Positions 1 through 8,437 of a stretch of DNA of 64,000 bases are shown here, in pieces. Origin of the DNA: an uncultured Actinomycetes bacterium (GTDB lineage: Bacteria > Actinomycetota > Acidimicrobiia > Acidimicrobiales > Acidimicrobilacustridaceae); NCBI GenBank assembly GCA_937927725.1, contig CALBSE010000023.1:1-64000 (forward strand), read 5' to 3'. Below the pieces are notes generated by a model that was given only the letters and a program-made list of their open reading frames with translations, was not told the origin of the DNA and made no database searches. Each line of letters opens with the position of its first letter. Within the stretch, counting starts at the first letter, position 1. The translations under genes and the position numbers were made by a program.

Positions 1-533
1 AGCACCGAGGTCTTGTCATTGGAGACCGTAAGCAAACGATCGTTCGGGATGACGATGAGGGTGTCGACCTTTTCTTTCAAGGTCTTGATGCCCGTATCGG
101 CTTGTGTCGAACGGCGCTTGCCTTCGAACCCGAACGGGCGAGTCACCACACCAATCGTGAGGGCGCCGAGGCTCTTGGCCACCTGAGCGATAACGGGAGC
201 AGCGCCAGTTCCGGTGCCACCACCCTTGCCTGCAGTGATGAACACCATGTCGGCACCCTTGAGTGCCTCTTCGATTTCGTCGACATGTGCTTCAGCAGCC
301 GCACGTCCGATTTCAGGATCGGAGCCAGCGCCGAGACCCTTGGTGAGGTCGCGACCAATGTCGAGCTTGACGTCGGCATCGCTCATAAGAAGCGCCTGGG
401 CGTCGGTGTTCACGGCAATGAACTCGACCCCCTTGAGTCCAGCGTCGATCATGCGATTGACGGCATTGACGCCACCACCACCGACGCCGACGACCTTGAT
501 CACCGCGAGGTAGTTCTGCGGACTGGCGGCCAT
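1..533 (-). CDS. ftsZ: Cell division GTPase FtsZ, N-terminal part (cut by window edge)
   Basis: Tubulin-like GTPase that forms the Z-ring at midcell. The first ~177 residues are present and the C-terminal half lies outside the window. The translation begins MAASPQNYLAVIKVVGVGGG, and the nucleotide-binding glycine-rich T4 loop reads AGKGGGTGTGAAP, followed by the conserved VVTRPFGFEGKRR segment. The ATG at 533 is preceded by a good ribosome site (AAGGAG, about 7 bases upstream). It is the last dcw gene in the window, 81 bases after ftsQ, with no ftsA between them, as is normal in Actinomycetota. Identification is secure; only the 3' part is unseen. Confidence 0.97.
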   Translation of the reverse strand, partial: MAASPQNYLAVIKVVGVGGGGVNAVNRMIDAGLKGVEFIAVNTDAQALLMSDADVKLDIGRDLTKGLGAGSDPEIGRAAAEAHVDEIEEALKGADMVFITAGKGGGTGTGAAPVIAQVAKSLGALTIGVVTRPFGFEGKRRSTQADTGIKTLKEKVDTLIVIPNDRLLTVSNDKTSV

Positions 534-614
534 GGGGAGCTCCTTCGAGAGAAATGCAGGACGGACTTCAGAAAGACGTAGAAGAACTAGAGCGAGGTTA
601 CTCGCCCGATAGGG
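534..614 (-). other. ftsQ-ftsZ intergenic spacer
   Basis: This 81-base spacer is the longest gap between rsmH and ftsZ in the cluster. It carries the ftsZ ribosome binding site. I see no convincing promoter hexamers or terminator stem, although in other actinobacteria extra ftsZ promoters lie inside or just after ftsQ. Confidence 0.4.
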
Positions 615-1406
615 CTATTTCGGGGTTCTCACAACCACAGGGGTTGAGGGATTGACCACATTGATGGTGGCGAGGTCCCGTTGGTCGACCTGACCCATCA
701 CAATTCGTAAGGAGTCCACCTTGGCGGGAAGGTCGGTGGGCGGCCCCATAATCACCACACCCTGCGGGATCAGCGCCAGATTGATCGAGCCATCGGGCCC
801 TGTCGCAATCCCTGCGACTCGTACCCTCATGCCCGGCGTCAGTAGCCCGGCCACCTCGAGCGCCCCAGAGACACCGTCCACGACCGTGCCGGGAGCCCCA
901 GCTTCAACCCCGATCAGAACGGTCTCGATGCCATCGCCAGCGATATGGGGACCAATGACCCTGCCGGATTCATCAATCAGCATGGCAACACCATCGGCTG
1001 AGGGCGCTATCGCGACCGGCACTCGTTCGGTCACGGTGATGACGACGAGGCCATCCCACTTCCGAACCACCGAAGCAGACTGAACATACGGGAGTTCTCG
1101 AATATGAGTTGCCGCCGCTGCAGTGTCGACTTCGAGGAGCGCTTCTCCCGTCCGAATCCCGGACGCGGCAACGACGTCGTCGGCTGTTGTAGCGACCGCA
1201 CCACGCACATCGATGCGATCGACATCGAGCAAGGGGGTGCGAGTAATGAACCATGCACCGGTAAGCACCGCAGCGATCACTGCAGCCGCCAACCACCAAC
1301 GACCGCGGCGCCGACGCTTCTCACTTTCCACCGCGTCGCGCCGCGCAGCAATACGCGGATCGATTTCCGCGTCGTCACCCGAACGATTGAGGAGACGACT
1401 TGCCAT
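615..1406 (-). CDS. ftsQ: Divisome protein FtsQ (POTRA domain)
   Basis: Bitopic divisome scaffold of 263 residues. It has an Arg-rich cytoplasmic N-terminus (residues 1-36), a single membrane helix around 37-55, then an extracytoplasmic POTRA domain that starts with TRTPLLDVDRIDVRG and includes LPYVQSASVVRKWDGLVVITVTE-like strand motifs (about 108-130). These are the classic FtsQ/DivIB signatures. The ATG overlaps the murB stop by one base (TAATG), so translation is probably coupled. Its place between murB and ftsZ is the standard position. Confidence 0.95.
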   Translation of the reverse strand: MASRLLNRSGDDAEIDPRIAARRDAVESEKRRRRGRWWLAAAVIAAVLTGAWFITRTPLLDVDRIDVRGAVATTADDVVAASGIRTGEALLEVDTAAAATHIRELPYVQSASVVRKWDGLVVITVTERVPVAIAPSADGVAMLIDESGRVIGPHIAGDGIETVLIGVEAGAPGTVVDGVSGALEVAGLLTPGMRVRVAGIATGPDGSINLALIPQGVVIMGPPTDLPAKVDSLRIVMGQVDQRDLATINVVNPSTPVVVRTPK

Positions 1407-2362
1407 TAGCCGTTATCCTCGACGCGACGAGCACCAGCAGCAGCCGCGATCGCAGGAGCAAAACCGAGAAAGTGTGTTTCCGCATGCAGATCGACCCCTG
1501 TGTGCTCAAGGACCTGAGCGCGAACCTCGGTCATAAGCGCTGCGACGTCATTGGCCGAACCACCCTCGTCAACCTGAATGAAGTTCGCATGCTTGGTTGA
1601 AACCTCGGCAGAACCAAGTCGCTTGCCTTTTGCGCCAGCTTCGTCGACGAGTCGCCCCGCCGAATCAGGGCGAGGATTCACAAAAACGGAACCTGCGTTG
1701 GCTCCACCCGGCTGATTCTCTCGACGCCAGCGAACGATGTCGGAAATCTCCGCCTCGGCCACCGCTCGGTCGCCGACAGAAAGAGCCAATTCCACTTCGG
1801 TAACGACCAGCGAACGACCAAGCGTCGAGGAACGGAATCCAAGTTCGAGTTCCGCCGACGACAGAAGTCCACGGTCGCCGGTCGCAAGATCAACAACGCG
1901 AATACCGACGAGCGATTCCGCCATATCTGAACCGTGGCCGCCAGCGTTCATACGGACCGCACCGCCGATCGAACCTGGAACGCCGACGGCCCATTCGAAA
2001 CCGGTGAGCCCGGCAGCCGCGGTTCGTCGTGCAACAACGGGGAGCGGAGCCGCGCCACCAGACCGAACTGTTGTGCCGGCGATCTCGATTGATGCAAGAC
2101 CATCCCCAAGGGTGATGACGATGCCATCGAAACCCTCATCAGCCACGAGAAGGTTTGAGCCGCGACCGATCACGGCATAGTGCGCGCCAGAGTCTGAAAT
2201 CAGCTTGCCGAGAACTTCGAGTTCATCTGTCGATTCCGCACGGACTCGGATCGCTGCTCGTCCACCAACCCGATACGTCGTGAGTTCACCAAGAGCAGCG
2301 TCGACCACAACACGATCGCCGAACGTAGGAGAGAGCGTGCGCATCACGTCATCGAGATTCAT
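1406..2362 (-). CDS. murB: UDP-N-acetylenolpyruvoylglucosamine reductase MurB
   Basis: Cytoplasmic FAD/NADPH enzyme that reduces UDP-GlcNAc-enolpyruvate to UDP-MurNAc. The 318 residues contain the FAD-binding signatures TTYRVGGRA, VIGRGSNLLV and GSIGGAVRMNAGGHG, and the C-terminal GSVFVNP segment holds the serine expected to protonate the enol intermediate. The KHANFIQV motif is also present. The start ATG overlaps the murC stop in ATGA form. The order murC-murB-ftsQ matches other actinobacterial dcw clusters. Confidence 0.97.
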   Translation of the reverse strand: MNLDDVMRTLSPTFGDRVVVDAALGELTTYRVGGRAAIRVRAESTDELEVLGKLISDSGAHYAVIGRGSNLLVADEGFDGIVITLGDGLASIEIAGTTVRSGGAAPLPVVARRTAAAGLTGFEWAVGVPGSIGGAVRMNAGGHGSDMAESLVGIRVVDLATGDRGLLSSAELELGFRSSTLGRSLVVTEVELALSVGDRAVAEAEISDIVRWRRENQPGGANAGSVFVNPRPDSAGRLVDEAGAKGKRLGSAEVSTKHANFIQVDEGGSANDVAALMTEVRAQVLEHTGVDLHAETHFLGFAPAIAAAAGARRVEDNG

Positions 2363-3768
2363 GCTGCTCCCCCATCACCAAGTAACGGAAGGAGTTCATC
2401 GGCGAGCGTGGTGATGTCACCTGCGCCAAGGGTGAGGCATAAGTCACCACTTTGGAGTTGCCCCACGAGTGATTCGGCCAACGCGGAACGGTCCTCGACG
2501 TAAACGACAGTCTGTTCCGGATGGGCCTTTGTCACTGCATCAACAATGAGCTGTCCAGAGATTCCGGCGCGGGGAGCTTCACCTGCCGCGTAAATACCGG
2601 TCAGCACGAGAAGATCGGCGCCGACAAATGCGTCGGCATAATCGCGCCAGAGCGATTCGGTACGGCTGTAGCGATGGGGCTGGAACACCACGACAACTCG
2701 GTCCCAGTTGCCGTCAAGACCTGCAGAGATCGCCGCCTGAATTTCCGTGGACAAATGGGCGTAGTCATCGACGAAGACGACGCCTCCCGCCTCCCCCCGT
2801 TGTTCGAATCGGCGACGCACCCCACCGAACTTCGAGAGCGCTGACGCGCACGCAGAAAACGAAACACCAATTTCGAGCGCCAACGCAATTACTGCGCACG
2901 CGTTCAGGGCGTTATGCGTACCGGGGACTGGAAGATGAATGTTGCCAACCAGTTCACCTCGACACACGACTCCGAAATCGATTCCGCCGCGAGAACCTTT
3001 GAGATCGACGATACGAACGGTTGCGTCTTCGGCCTGCCCGTAGGTGACCGCATTGGTTCCGCGCGCGATCGCTGCGGTCTCGGGGTCATCGGCGCACAAC
3101 ACCACCGTTCCGCGCGTTGCCGAAATGAACGTTTCGAATGCGGCGCGCAGATTTTCGAAGGACCCATGATGTTCGAGATGATCCGCTTCGATGTTGGTGA
3201 CGATCAGTGCCTCGTGATCAATGGCGAATCCTGAGCCGTCACTTTCGTCAGCCTCAAGAACGAACCATTCCCCTTGCGACCACTTCGCGTTGATGCCGAG
3301 TTGACTGATTTCGCCACCGATTAGAAACGAAGGATCGAGCCCTGCTTCAACCAGAACGAGGGCGAGCATCGACGAGGTTGTTGTCTTGCCGTGTGTTCCC
3401 GTCACAGCAATTGTGCGTCGCTCTGCCGCCATTGCGGGAAGGAGCGCTGTTCGGCGAACAACAGGGATTGAACGGGATCTGGCTGCTCGAACTTCCAGAT
3501 TGTCGTCGGAGATTGCAGTGGAAACCGCAATGAATTCCGTATCAGCAGAAATGTTGTCCGCCGAATGCCCAACGAACACCGATACCCCTTCGGAGCGAAG
3601 ACGATCGAGAACGGCCGATTCAATGACGTCACTTCCGGATACCGAATGACCCATACCTACAAGCGCTGAGGCGATCGCCGACATTCCGGGACCGCCGACA
3701 CCGACGACATGAATCGAACGACGCGTCGAGAGCGACGGAGAGGGATCACTCTCAGTTACGACGGGCAT
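2359..3768 (-). CDS. murC: UDP-N-acetylmuramate--L-alanine ligase MurC
   Basis: ATP-dependent ligase adding L-alanine to UDP-MurNAc. From the ATG at 3768 the protein is 469 residues. It has a Rossmann-like N-domain (HVVGVGGPGMSAIA, 20-33), the P-loop VTGTHGKTTT (122-131), EADESDGSG and NIEADHLEHHG of the Mur ligase core, and PHRYSRT in the C-domain. The reading frame is open far upstream inside murG, but only this start leaves a normal-length MurC; it overlaps the murG 3' end by 17 bases. Oddity: the usual DDYAHHPTE motif reads DDYAHLSTE here. Confidence 0.96.
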   Translation of the reverse strand: MPVVTESDPSPSLSTRRSIHVVGVGGPGMSAIASALVGMGHSVSGSDVIESAVLDRLRSEGVSVFVGHSADNISADTEFIAVSTAISDDNLEVRAARSRSIPVVRRTALLPAMAAERRTIAVTGTHGKTTTSSMLALVLVEAGLDPSFLIGGEISQLGINAKWSQGEWFVLEADESDGSGFAIDHEALIVTNIEADHLEHHGSFENLRAAFETFISATRGTVVLCADDPETAAIARGTNAVTYGQAEDATVRIVDLKGSRGGIDFGVVCRGELVGNIHLPVPGTHNALNACAVIALALEIGVSFSACASALSKFGGVRRRFEQRGEAGGVVFVDDYAHLSTEIQAAISAGLDGNWDRVVVVFQPHRYSRTESLWRDYADAFVGADLLVLTGIYAAGEAPRAGISGQLIVDAVTKAHPEQTVVYVEDRSALAESLVGQLQSGDLCLTLGAGDITTLADELLPLLGDGGAA

Positions 3769-4882
3769 GACGCTCCACAAGTTCAGCGACTGCATCAGCA
3801 GCGTCGGGTTGCGCCAGCGTGTGCGCTGCGATGCCCATCCGCTCAAGCTTCGAAGGATCTTCGAGAAGCGGGAGCACTTCGGCGGCGAGGCGGTTCCCAT
3901 CGAGTTCGGCGTCGGGAATAAGCACTGCAGCTCCGGCACGAACAAGCGCAGCGGCGTTGGCGGTTTGGTGGTCGCGCGGAGCTTGCGGCAACGGGACAAG
4001 CACGCCGCCGACACCAACTTCTGCGAGTTCCGCGACGGTCGTCCCACCGGCGCGACCAATAAGGAGATCAGCTGCGGCCAGGACCATGTCCATGCGGTCT
4101 TCGTAGCGCACCGCAACGTATTCGACACCGTCGCCCTCGGGAATCCTGTCCTGCACCGATTCCCAGTCTCGAGAGCCGATCACATGACGAATGGAAAGGT
4201 CAGTTCGCGTCGACCATTTCGACACTGCAGCGAAAACCGCTTCATTCACTTTTCGAGAACCAAGAGAACCAGTGACCACGGCAATGAACCTGCGATCACC
4301 ACTCACACCCAAGGCAGCGCGGGCCGCCATACGGTCGCGTTCACGATCGATTGAGAGCACTTCGGCGCGAACCGGATTTCCCGTCACGACGCTGCGGGGT
4401 AAATCGGTCTCAACAAACGGCACCGCGCACGCTTTCGCAAATCGACCGGCAAGTCGATTCGCTGCCCCTGCTCGAGCGTTTTGTTCCATCACGACAATCG
4501 GTACCCGCCAGATCACTGCCCCGATCGTGCAGGCGATGCTCGCGTAACCACCGAGCACAAGAACGACATTTGGTCGACGCCGACGAACAATGCCAATGCC
4601 CTTTGCGACCGCCCGAGCGAGCCCCCATGCGGCGGCGAAGTTCTCGAGAGTTAGGCGACGCTGAATGCCGCGACCAGGAAGGAGCGTCACACCAAATCCT
4701 GCCGCCGGCACGAGCGCGCGTTCGAGTCCGCGCTCGCTTCCAACAAAGTGAATCGACGAAGCGTCGTGACCACGATCGACAAGAGCTTGAGCTACGGCGA
4801 GGCCAGGGAGTACGTGACCAGCGGTTCCACCACCGGCCACGAGGGCATACGTGGCGGAATCGGCAGTGGGCCGATTCCCCAT
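3752..4882 (-). CDS. murG: Lipid II synthase MurG
   Basis: Membrane-associated GT28 glycosyltransferase that adds GlcNAc to lipid I to make lipid II. The 376 residues from the ATG at 4882 show the N-terminal G-loop LVAGGGTAGHVLPGLAVA, VLGGYAS, EQNARAGAANRL, the second-domain GSLGSRKVN and the UDP-GlcNAc site GRAGGTTVAELAEVGVGG with PLPQAPRDHQTANA. The start was chosen because ATG overlaps the ftsW stop (TGATG); upstream in-frame codons encode Cys/Trp-rich nonsense inside ftsW. Confidence 0.97.
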   Translation of the reverse strand: MGNRPTADSATYALVAGGGTAGHVLPGLAVAQALVDRGHDASSIHFVGSERGLERALVPAAGFGVTLLPGRGIQRRLTLENFAAAWGLARAVAKGIGIVRRRRPNVVLVLGGYASIACTIGAVIWRVPIVVMEQNARAGAANRLAGRFAKACAVPFVETDLPRSVVTGNPVRAEVLSIDRERDRMAARAALGVSGDRRFIAVVTGSLGSRKVNEAVFAAVSKWSTRTDLSIRHVIGSRDWESVQDRIPEGDGVEYVAVRYEDRMDMVLAAADLLIGRAGGTTVAELAEVGVGGVLVPLPQAPRDHQTANAAALVRAGAAVLIPDAELDGNRLAAEVLPLLEDPSKLERMGIAAHTLAQPDAADAVAELVERHARRN

Positions 4883-6039
4883 CAGCGTTCCTGTCGAGCG
4901 ATGTTCAGGAGGATGCCGGAAGCCGCCATAGTGAAAAGGAGCGACGAACCACCAGCAGAGACAAACGGAAGGGGCACTCCGGTAATCGGCAGCACTCCGA
5001 CACAGGCACCAATGTTGATAAATGCTTGGATGAGGATCCATGTGGTGATACCGGTAGCGAGCAACATTCCGAAGCGGTCACGAGCATGGAGAGCGGTGCG
5101 AACACCGAAGAAGGCGAATCCCAAAAACATTGCGATGACGAGCACTGAACCGATAAGACCGATCTCTTCACCGATGATGGCGTAAATGAAGTCGGTATGA
5201 GCTTCAGGAAGGAATCCCCACTTGGCTCGACCCTGTCCAAGCCCGGTGCCAAGAATTCCGCCGTTCGCAAAACCGACCTGGCTCTGAATCGTTTGGAAAC
5301 CGGTATTCAGCGGGTCGGCCCAAGGATCACTAAAGGCCATAAGGCGACGGAAGCGATAGGGCTCGGCGAATGCGAACACCGTGGCTCCCGCAACCAACAG
5401 TCCAGAAAGAATGGCAAGTGGCTTTCCAGGCGCTCCACCAACAAACAACATGACCAACACGATCGTCGCGAGAATGATCGTCGTTCCAAGGTTCGGCTGG
5501 AGCATGAGGAGTACCGCGAAGCCACCAAACACCACCGCGATTGGTCGCAGTACTGCTTTCCAATCGCCAATTTGTCCGACGCGGCGAGTGAGGGTGTCAG
5601 CTGCGTAAAGAATGACCGCAAGCTTCGCCATCTCCGACGGCTGCATCCGCAATGGGCCCCATCCAAGCCAGCGCGCCGAACCGTTCACCGAAACACCAAG
5701 ACCCGGAACAAGAACCGCGGTCATGAGCGCTGCAGATCCGAACAGAATCGGCTTCATCCACTTGGACAAGAGTTCATACGAATATCGACTGGCAATAAAC
5801 AGTGCGCAGCATCCAAGGACAAACCAAATGGCTTGCAAGCGGAATTGATACCACGACGATCCGTACTGATAGAGCGCTGTCACCGAGGATGCCGACAGGA
5901 TCATCAGCAAACCAAAAAGATTCAGAGCGATGATGATCACCCAGAGAAGCTTGAAATCGGTCGTCCGGGGTTGAGGTTCGCGAGCTGATCGAAGCAATCG
6001 GCCGACTGGCGTGCGCGGCTCCGAGATGGTTGCGCTCAT
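4882..6039 (-). CDS. ftsW: SEDS peptidoglycan glycosyltransferase FtsW
   Basis: Polytopic septal peptidoglycan polymerase of 385 residues, partner of the FtsI transpeptidase. About ten membrane helices are visible after a basic, cytoplasmic ~28-residue N-terminus. SEDS signatures include SARWLGWGPLRMQPSEMAKL, NGGILGTGLGQG, EAHTDFIYAIIGEE and the C-terminal TGVPLPFVSAGGSS. It sits between murD and murG with an ATGA overlap to murD. Confidence 0.96.
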   Translation of the reverse strand: MSATISEPRTPVGRLLRSAREPQPRTTDFKLLWVIIIALNLFGLLMILSASSVTALYQYGSSWYQFRLQAIWFVLGCCALFIASRYSYELLSKWMKPILFGSAALMTAVLVPGLGVSVNGSARWLGWGPLRMQPSEMAKLAVILYAADTLTRRVGQIGDWKAVLRPIAVVFGGFAVLLMLQPNLGTTIILATIVLVMLFVGGAPGKPLAILSGLLVAGATVFAFAEPYRFRRLMAFSDPWADPLNTGFQTIQSQVGFANGGILGTGLGQGRAKWGFLPEAHTDFIYAIIGEEIGLIGSVLVIAMFLGFAFFGVRTALHARDRFGMLLATGITTWILIQAFINIGACVGVLPITGVPLPFVSAGGSSLLFTMAASGILLNIARQER

Positions 6040-7403
6040 GGCGCAACCTCACAGACGAATCCGGGAAGGGCACGCGCTGCAGCCGCGAATTGATCGCCGC
6101 GTTCGCCATAGGAACGGAACCAATCAAACGATGCACATCCGGGAGAGAGGAGAACCGCATCTCCGGCCTGAGAGAGTTCCGCTGCAGCAGTTACGGCGTC
6201 GGCTATCGATGATTCAACAAGTCGAATCTCGCACTTCCCCGCAAATGCCTTACTCACTTCGGCGGCAGCTTCGCCGATCGCGACGACAGCACGAACCGGA
6301 GGAACATAGTGACCAAGAACCTCGAGATCGAGACCTTTGTTTCGGCCGCCTGCGATCAGAACAACTGAATCGAACGCCTTCAACGCAGATTCCACCGCGT
6401 GCGGTGTCGTGGCCTTTGAGTCATCGAACCACCGTGCACCCTCGAGTTCACCGATGAGCTGCACCCGGTGACGCAGACCTTGGAAGGAACGAAGTGTGTG
6501 GCGAACGCCTTCGAGAGAGGCACCTGCAGCCAACGCCGCGACTGATGCCGCCAAGGCATTCGTGACGTCATGCGGAAAGGACCGTGGAAGCTCGTCGACC
6601 GCAACGAGTTGAGTCCCGTCGGGAAGACAGAGCCAACCGTCGATCACCGTGGCATCAGCATCGGTACCAGCACCACCAAAGGTGATCGTCGAAAGTTCGG
6701 GGTTGCGATTGGCAAGCACGACGGGGTCCGTTGCCGAAGCGACGGCGACTCCGGTGGCAGCATCGAGGTTCCGCCAAATTGCGGCCTTCGCCGATTCATA
6801 CGATGCGAGCGACGTGTGCGCATCGAGATGATCGGGCGCGAAATTCAGCCACACCGCCACTGATGGCTGGAACCAACGTGTTGTCGCCAAGCGGAATGAT
6901 GACGCTTCAACGACAAAAACTTCGATATCGGGATCGGCGAGTGCTTCAACGAGTGGAGTCTCGGTGTTGCCGCAGGCGATAGAGCGCACACCGGAAGCCA
7001 GAAGCATCGCGGTAACCATGGTTGTCACCGTGGTTTTCCCATCGGTACCCGTAATGGCAACGATCGGACGCGAATCCCACCGATCGGCAAGATCGAATTC
7101 CGATTCAATGGCCACTCCCGCCGCTTCGGCAATGCCAAACACGGCGTGAGATTCGGGAAGTCCGGGGCTGGGAACGACAAGATCGCACCCCGAGACAAGG
7201 CGCGTCAGATCCTGCGGCGAAGGCGATTCGACGAGTTCCACTCCCATTGATGCTGCCTCAGCGCGAATCGCGTCGGTGGGATGCTCATCCACCGCCACGA
7301 CCTCGATACCTCGTGCACGTAGGGCGTTCGCGACTTCTCGACCCGTAATGCCAAATCCGAAAACGAGCGCCGACCGCAGTGGGCCGCGCAGCGGCGCGTC
7401 CAT
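6036..7403 (-). CDS. murD: UDP-N-acetylmuramoylalanine--D-glutamate ligase MurD
   Basis: Third Mur step, joining D-glutamate to UDP-MurNAc-L-Ala using ATP. The 455-residue protein has an N-terminal nucleotide-like fold (FGFGITGREVANAL), the P-loop ITGTDGKTTVTT (118-129), the DDSKATTPHAVESAL segment and the C-terminal LLSPGCASFDWFRSYGERG motif typical of MurD. The ATG overlaps the mraY stop in TGATG form. Confidence 0.97.
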   Translation of the reverse strand: MDAPLRGPLRSALVFGFGITGREVANALRARGIEVVAVDEHPTDAIRAEAASMGVELVESPSPQDLTRLVSGCDLVVPSPGLPESHAVFGIAEAAGVAIESEFDLADRWDSRPIVAITGTDGKTTVTTMVTAMLLASGVRSIACGNTETPLVEALADPDIEVFVVEASSFRLATTRWFQPSVAVWLNFAPDHLDAHTSLASYESAKAAIWRNLDAATGVAVASATDPVVLANRNPELSTITFGGAGTDADATVIDGWLCLPDGTQLVAVDELPRSFPHDVTNALAASVAALAAGASLEGVRHTLRSFQGLRHRVQLIGELEGARWFDDSKATTPHAVESALKAFDSVVLIAGGRNKGLDLEVLGHYVPPVRAVVAIGEAAAEVSKAFAGKCEIRLVESSIADAVTAAAELSQAGDAVLLSPGCASFDWFRSYGERGDQFAAAARALPGFVCEVAP

Positions 7404-8437
7404 CAGTCGATCACTCCCGGCAATCGAACGAAGTCCGCGTAGTAGAGCCCGAGCGAAACTGCAGTGAACAGACCAGCAACGATCCAGAGTCGAATGATGA
7501 CCGTCGTTTCAGGCCATCCCCCGAGTTCAAAGTGGTGATGGAGCGGCGCCATCCGGAAAATTCGCCGACCAAACGCTCGATAGCTGCCGACCTGAAGCAT
7601 GACCGACACCGTTTCCATGACAAACAGACCGCCAACGAGCGGAAGGAGCAGGATCGTGTTTGTACTCAACGCCAAAGCGGCGAGTCCCGCCCCAATGGCG
7701 AGAGCTCCGGTATCGCCCATGAAGATTCGGGCCGGGGCAGCATTCCACCAAAGGAAACCCGCAACAGCTGCCATCATCGATGCCGAAACCACCGCTGTGT
7801 CGAGGAAACTTTCATCGCCATAGATCGAGTTATGGCGGAATCCCCAGAACGCAATCACGGTGTAGGCAGCGAAACCGAAAATTGAGGCACCGGCGGCAAG
7901 GCCATCGAGGCCATCAGTGAGGTTCACCGCATTCGTCGTGGCATAGAAGATGACGATCGCGAGCACAACCCAACCGATTCTTCCAATATCGATGCCCGGG
8001 AAATCGAATCGAGTAAATGACAACGAGGTTGTGACATTGGTAAATGCCAACATCGAGAGAGCAAACGCACCGGCAACGACAAGGAGGCCGAGTGTCTTTG
8101 CCCGCTTCGTCAAGCCCAGGTTCCGTTCGCGAAACACTTTGATTGAGTCGTCAAGAAGCCCAACGAGACCAGCACCGATAATCGCCGCCATACACAGCAA
8201 TCCGCGCCTAGTAAACACCGCGCCACCGAGGTCGCTCACAAACCAACCAACTGCGGCGGCGGTGACAAACGCAACGCCCCCCATCGTTGGCGTGCCCGCT
8301 TTGGTGATGTGACCCTGTGGACCATCTTCACGAATTGGTTGGCCGATGCGTCGATGCTCAAGCCACGAGATCAACAGACGAGTGCCGAAAAGTGAAACAG
8401 CGAGAGCTATCGCCGCAGCGATGAGGAGGCGAATCAT
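7403..8437 (-). CDS. mraY: Phospho-MurNAc-pentapeptide translocase MraY
   Basis: Integral membrane enzyme that transfers phospho-MurNAc-pentapeptide to undecaprenyl phosphate, making lipid I. The 344 residues form about ten helices with the hallmark motifs DGPQGHITKAGTPTMGG, NAVNLTDGLDGLAAG, FMGDTGALAIGA and PLHHHFELGGWPE. The ATG at 8437 was preferred over one eight codons upstream because it makes an ATGA overlap with murE, matching the rest of the cluster. murF, normally upstream of mraY, is absent here. Confidence 0.97.
   Translation of the reverse strand: MIRLLIAAAIALAVSLFGTRLLISWLEHRRIGQPIREDGPQGHITKAGTPTMGGVAFVTAAAVGWFVSDLGGAVFTRRGLLCMAAIIGAGLVGLLDDSIKVFRERNLGLTKRAKTLGLLVVAGAFALSMLAFTNVTTSLSFTRFDFPGIDIGRIGWVVLAIVIFYATTNAVNLTDGLDGLAAGASIFGFAAYTVIAFWGFRHNSIYGDESFLDTAVVSASMMAAVAGFLWWNAAPARIFMGDTGALAIGAGLAALALSTNTILLLPLVGGLFVMETVSVMLQVGSYRAFGRRIFRMAPLHHHFELGGWPETTVIIRLWIVAGLFTAVSLGLYYADFVRLPGVID

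Noticed and set aside
2359..4128. 589-residue version of MurC
   Set aside because: The extra 120 residues run inside murG in another frame; the ATG at 3768 gives a normal MurC.
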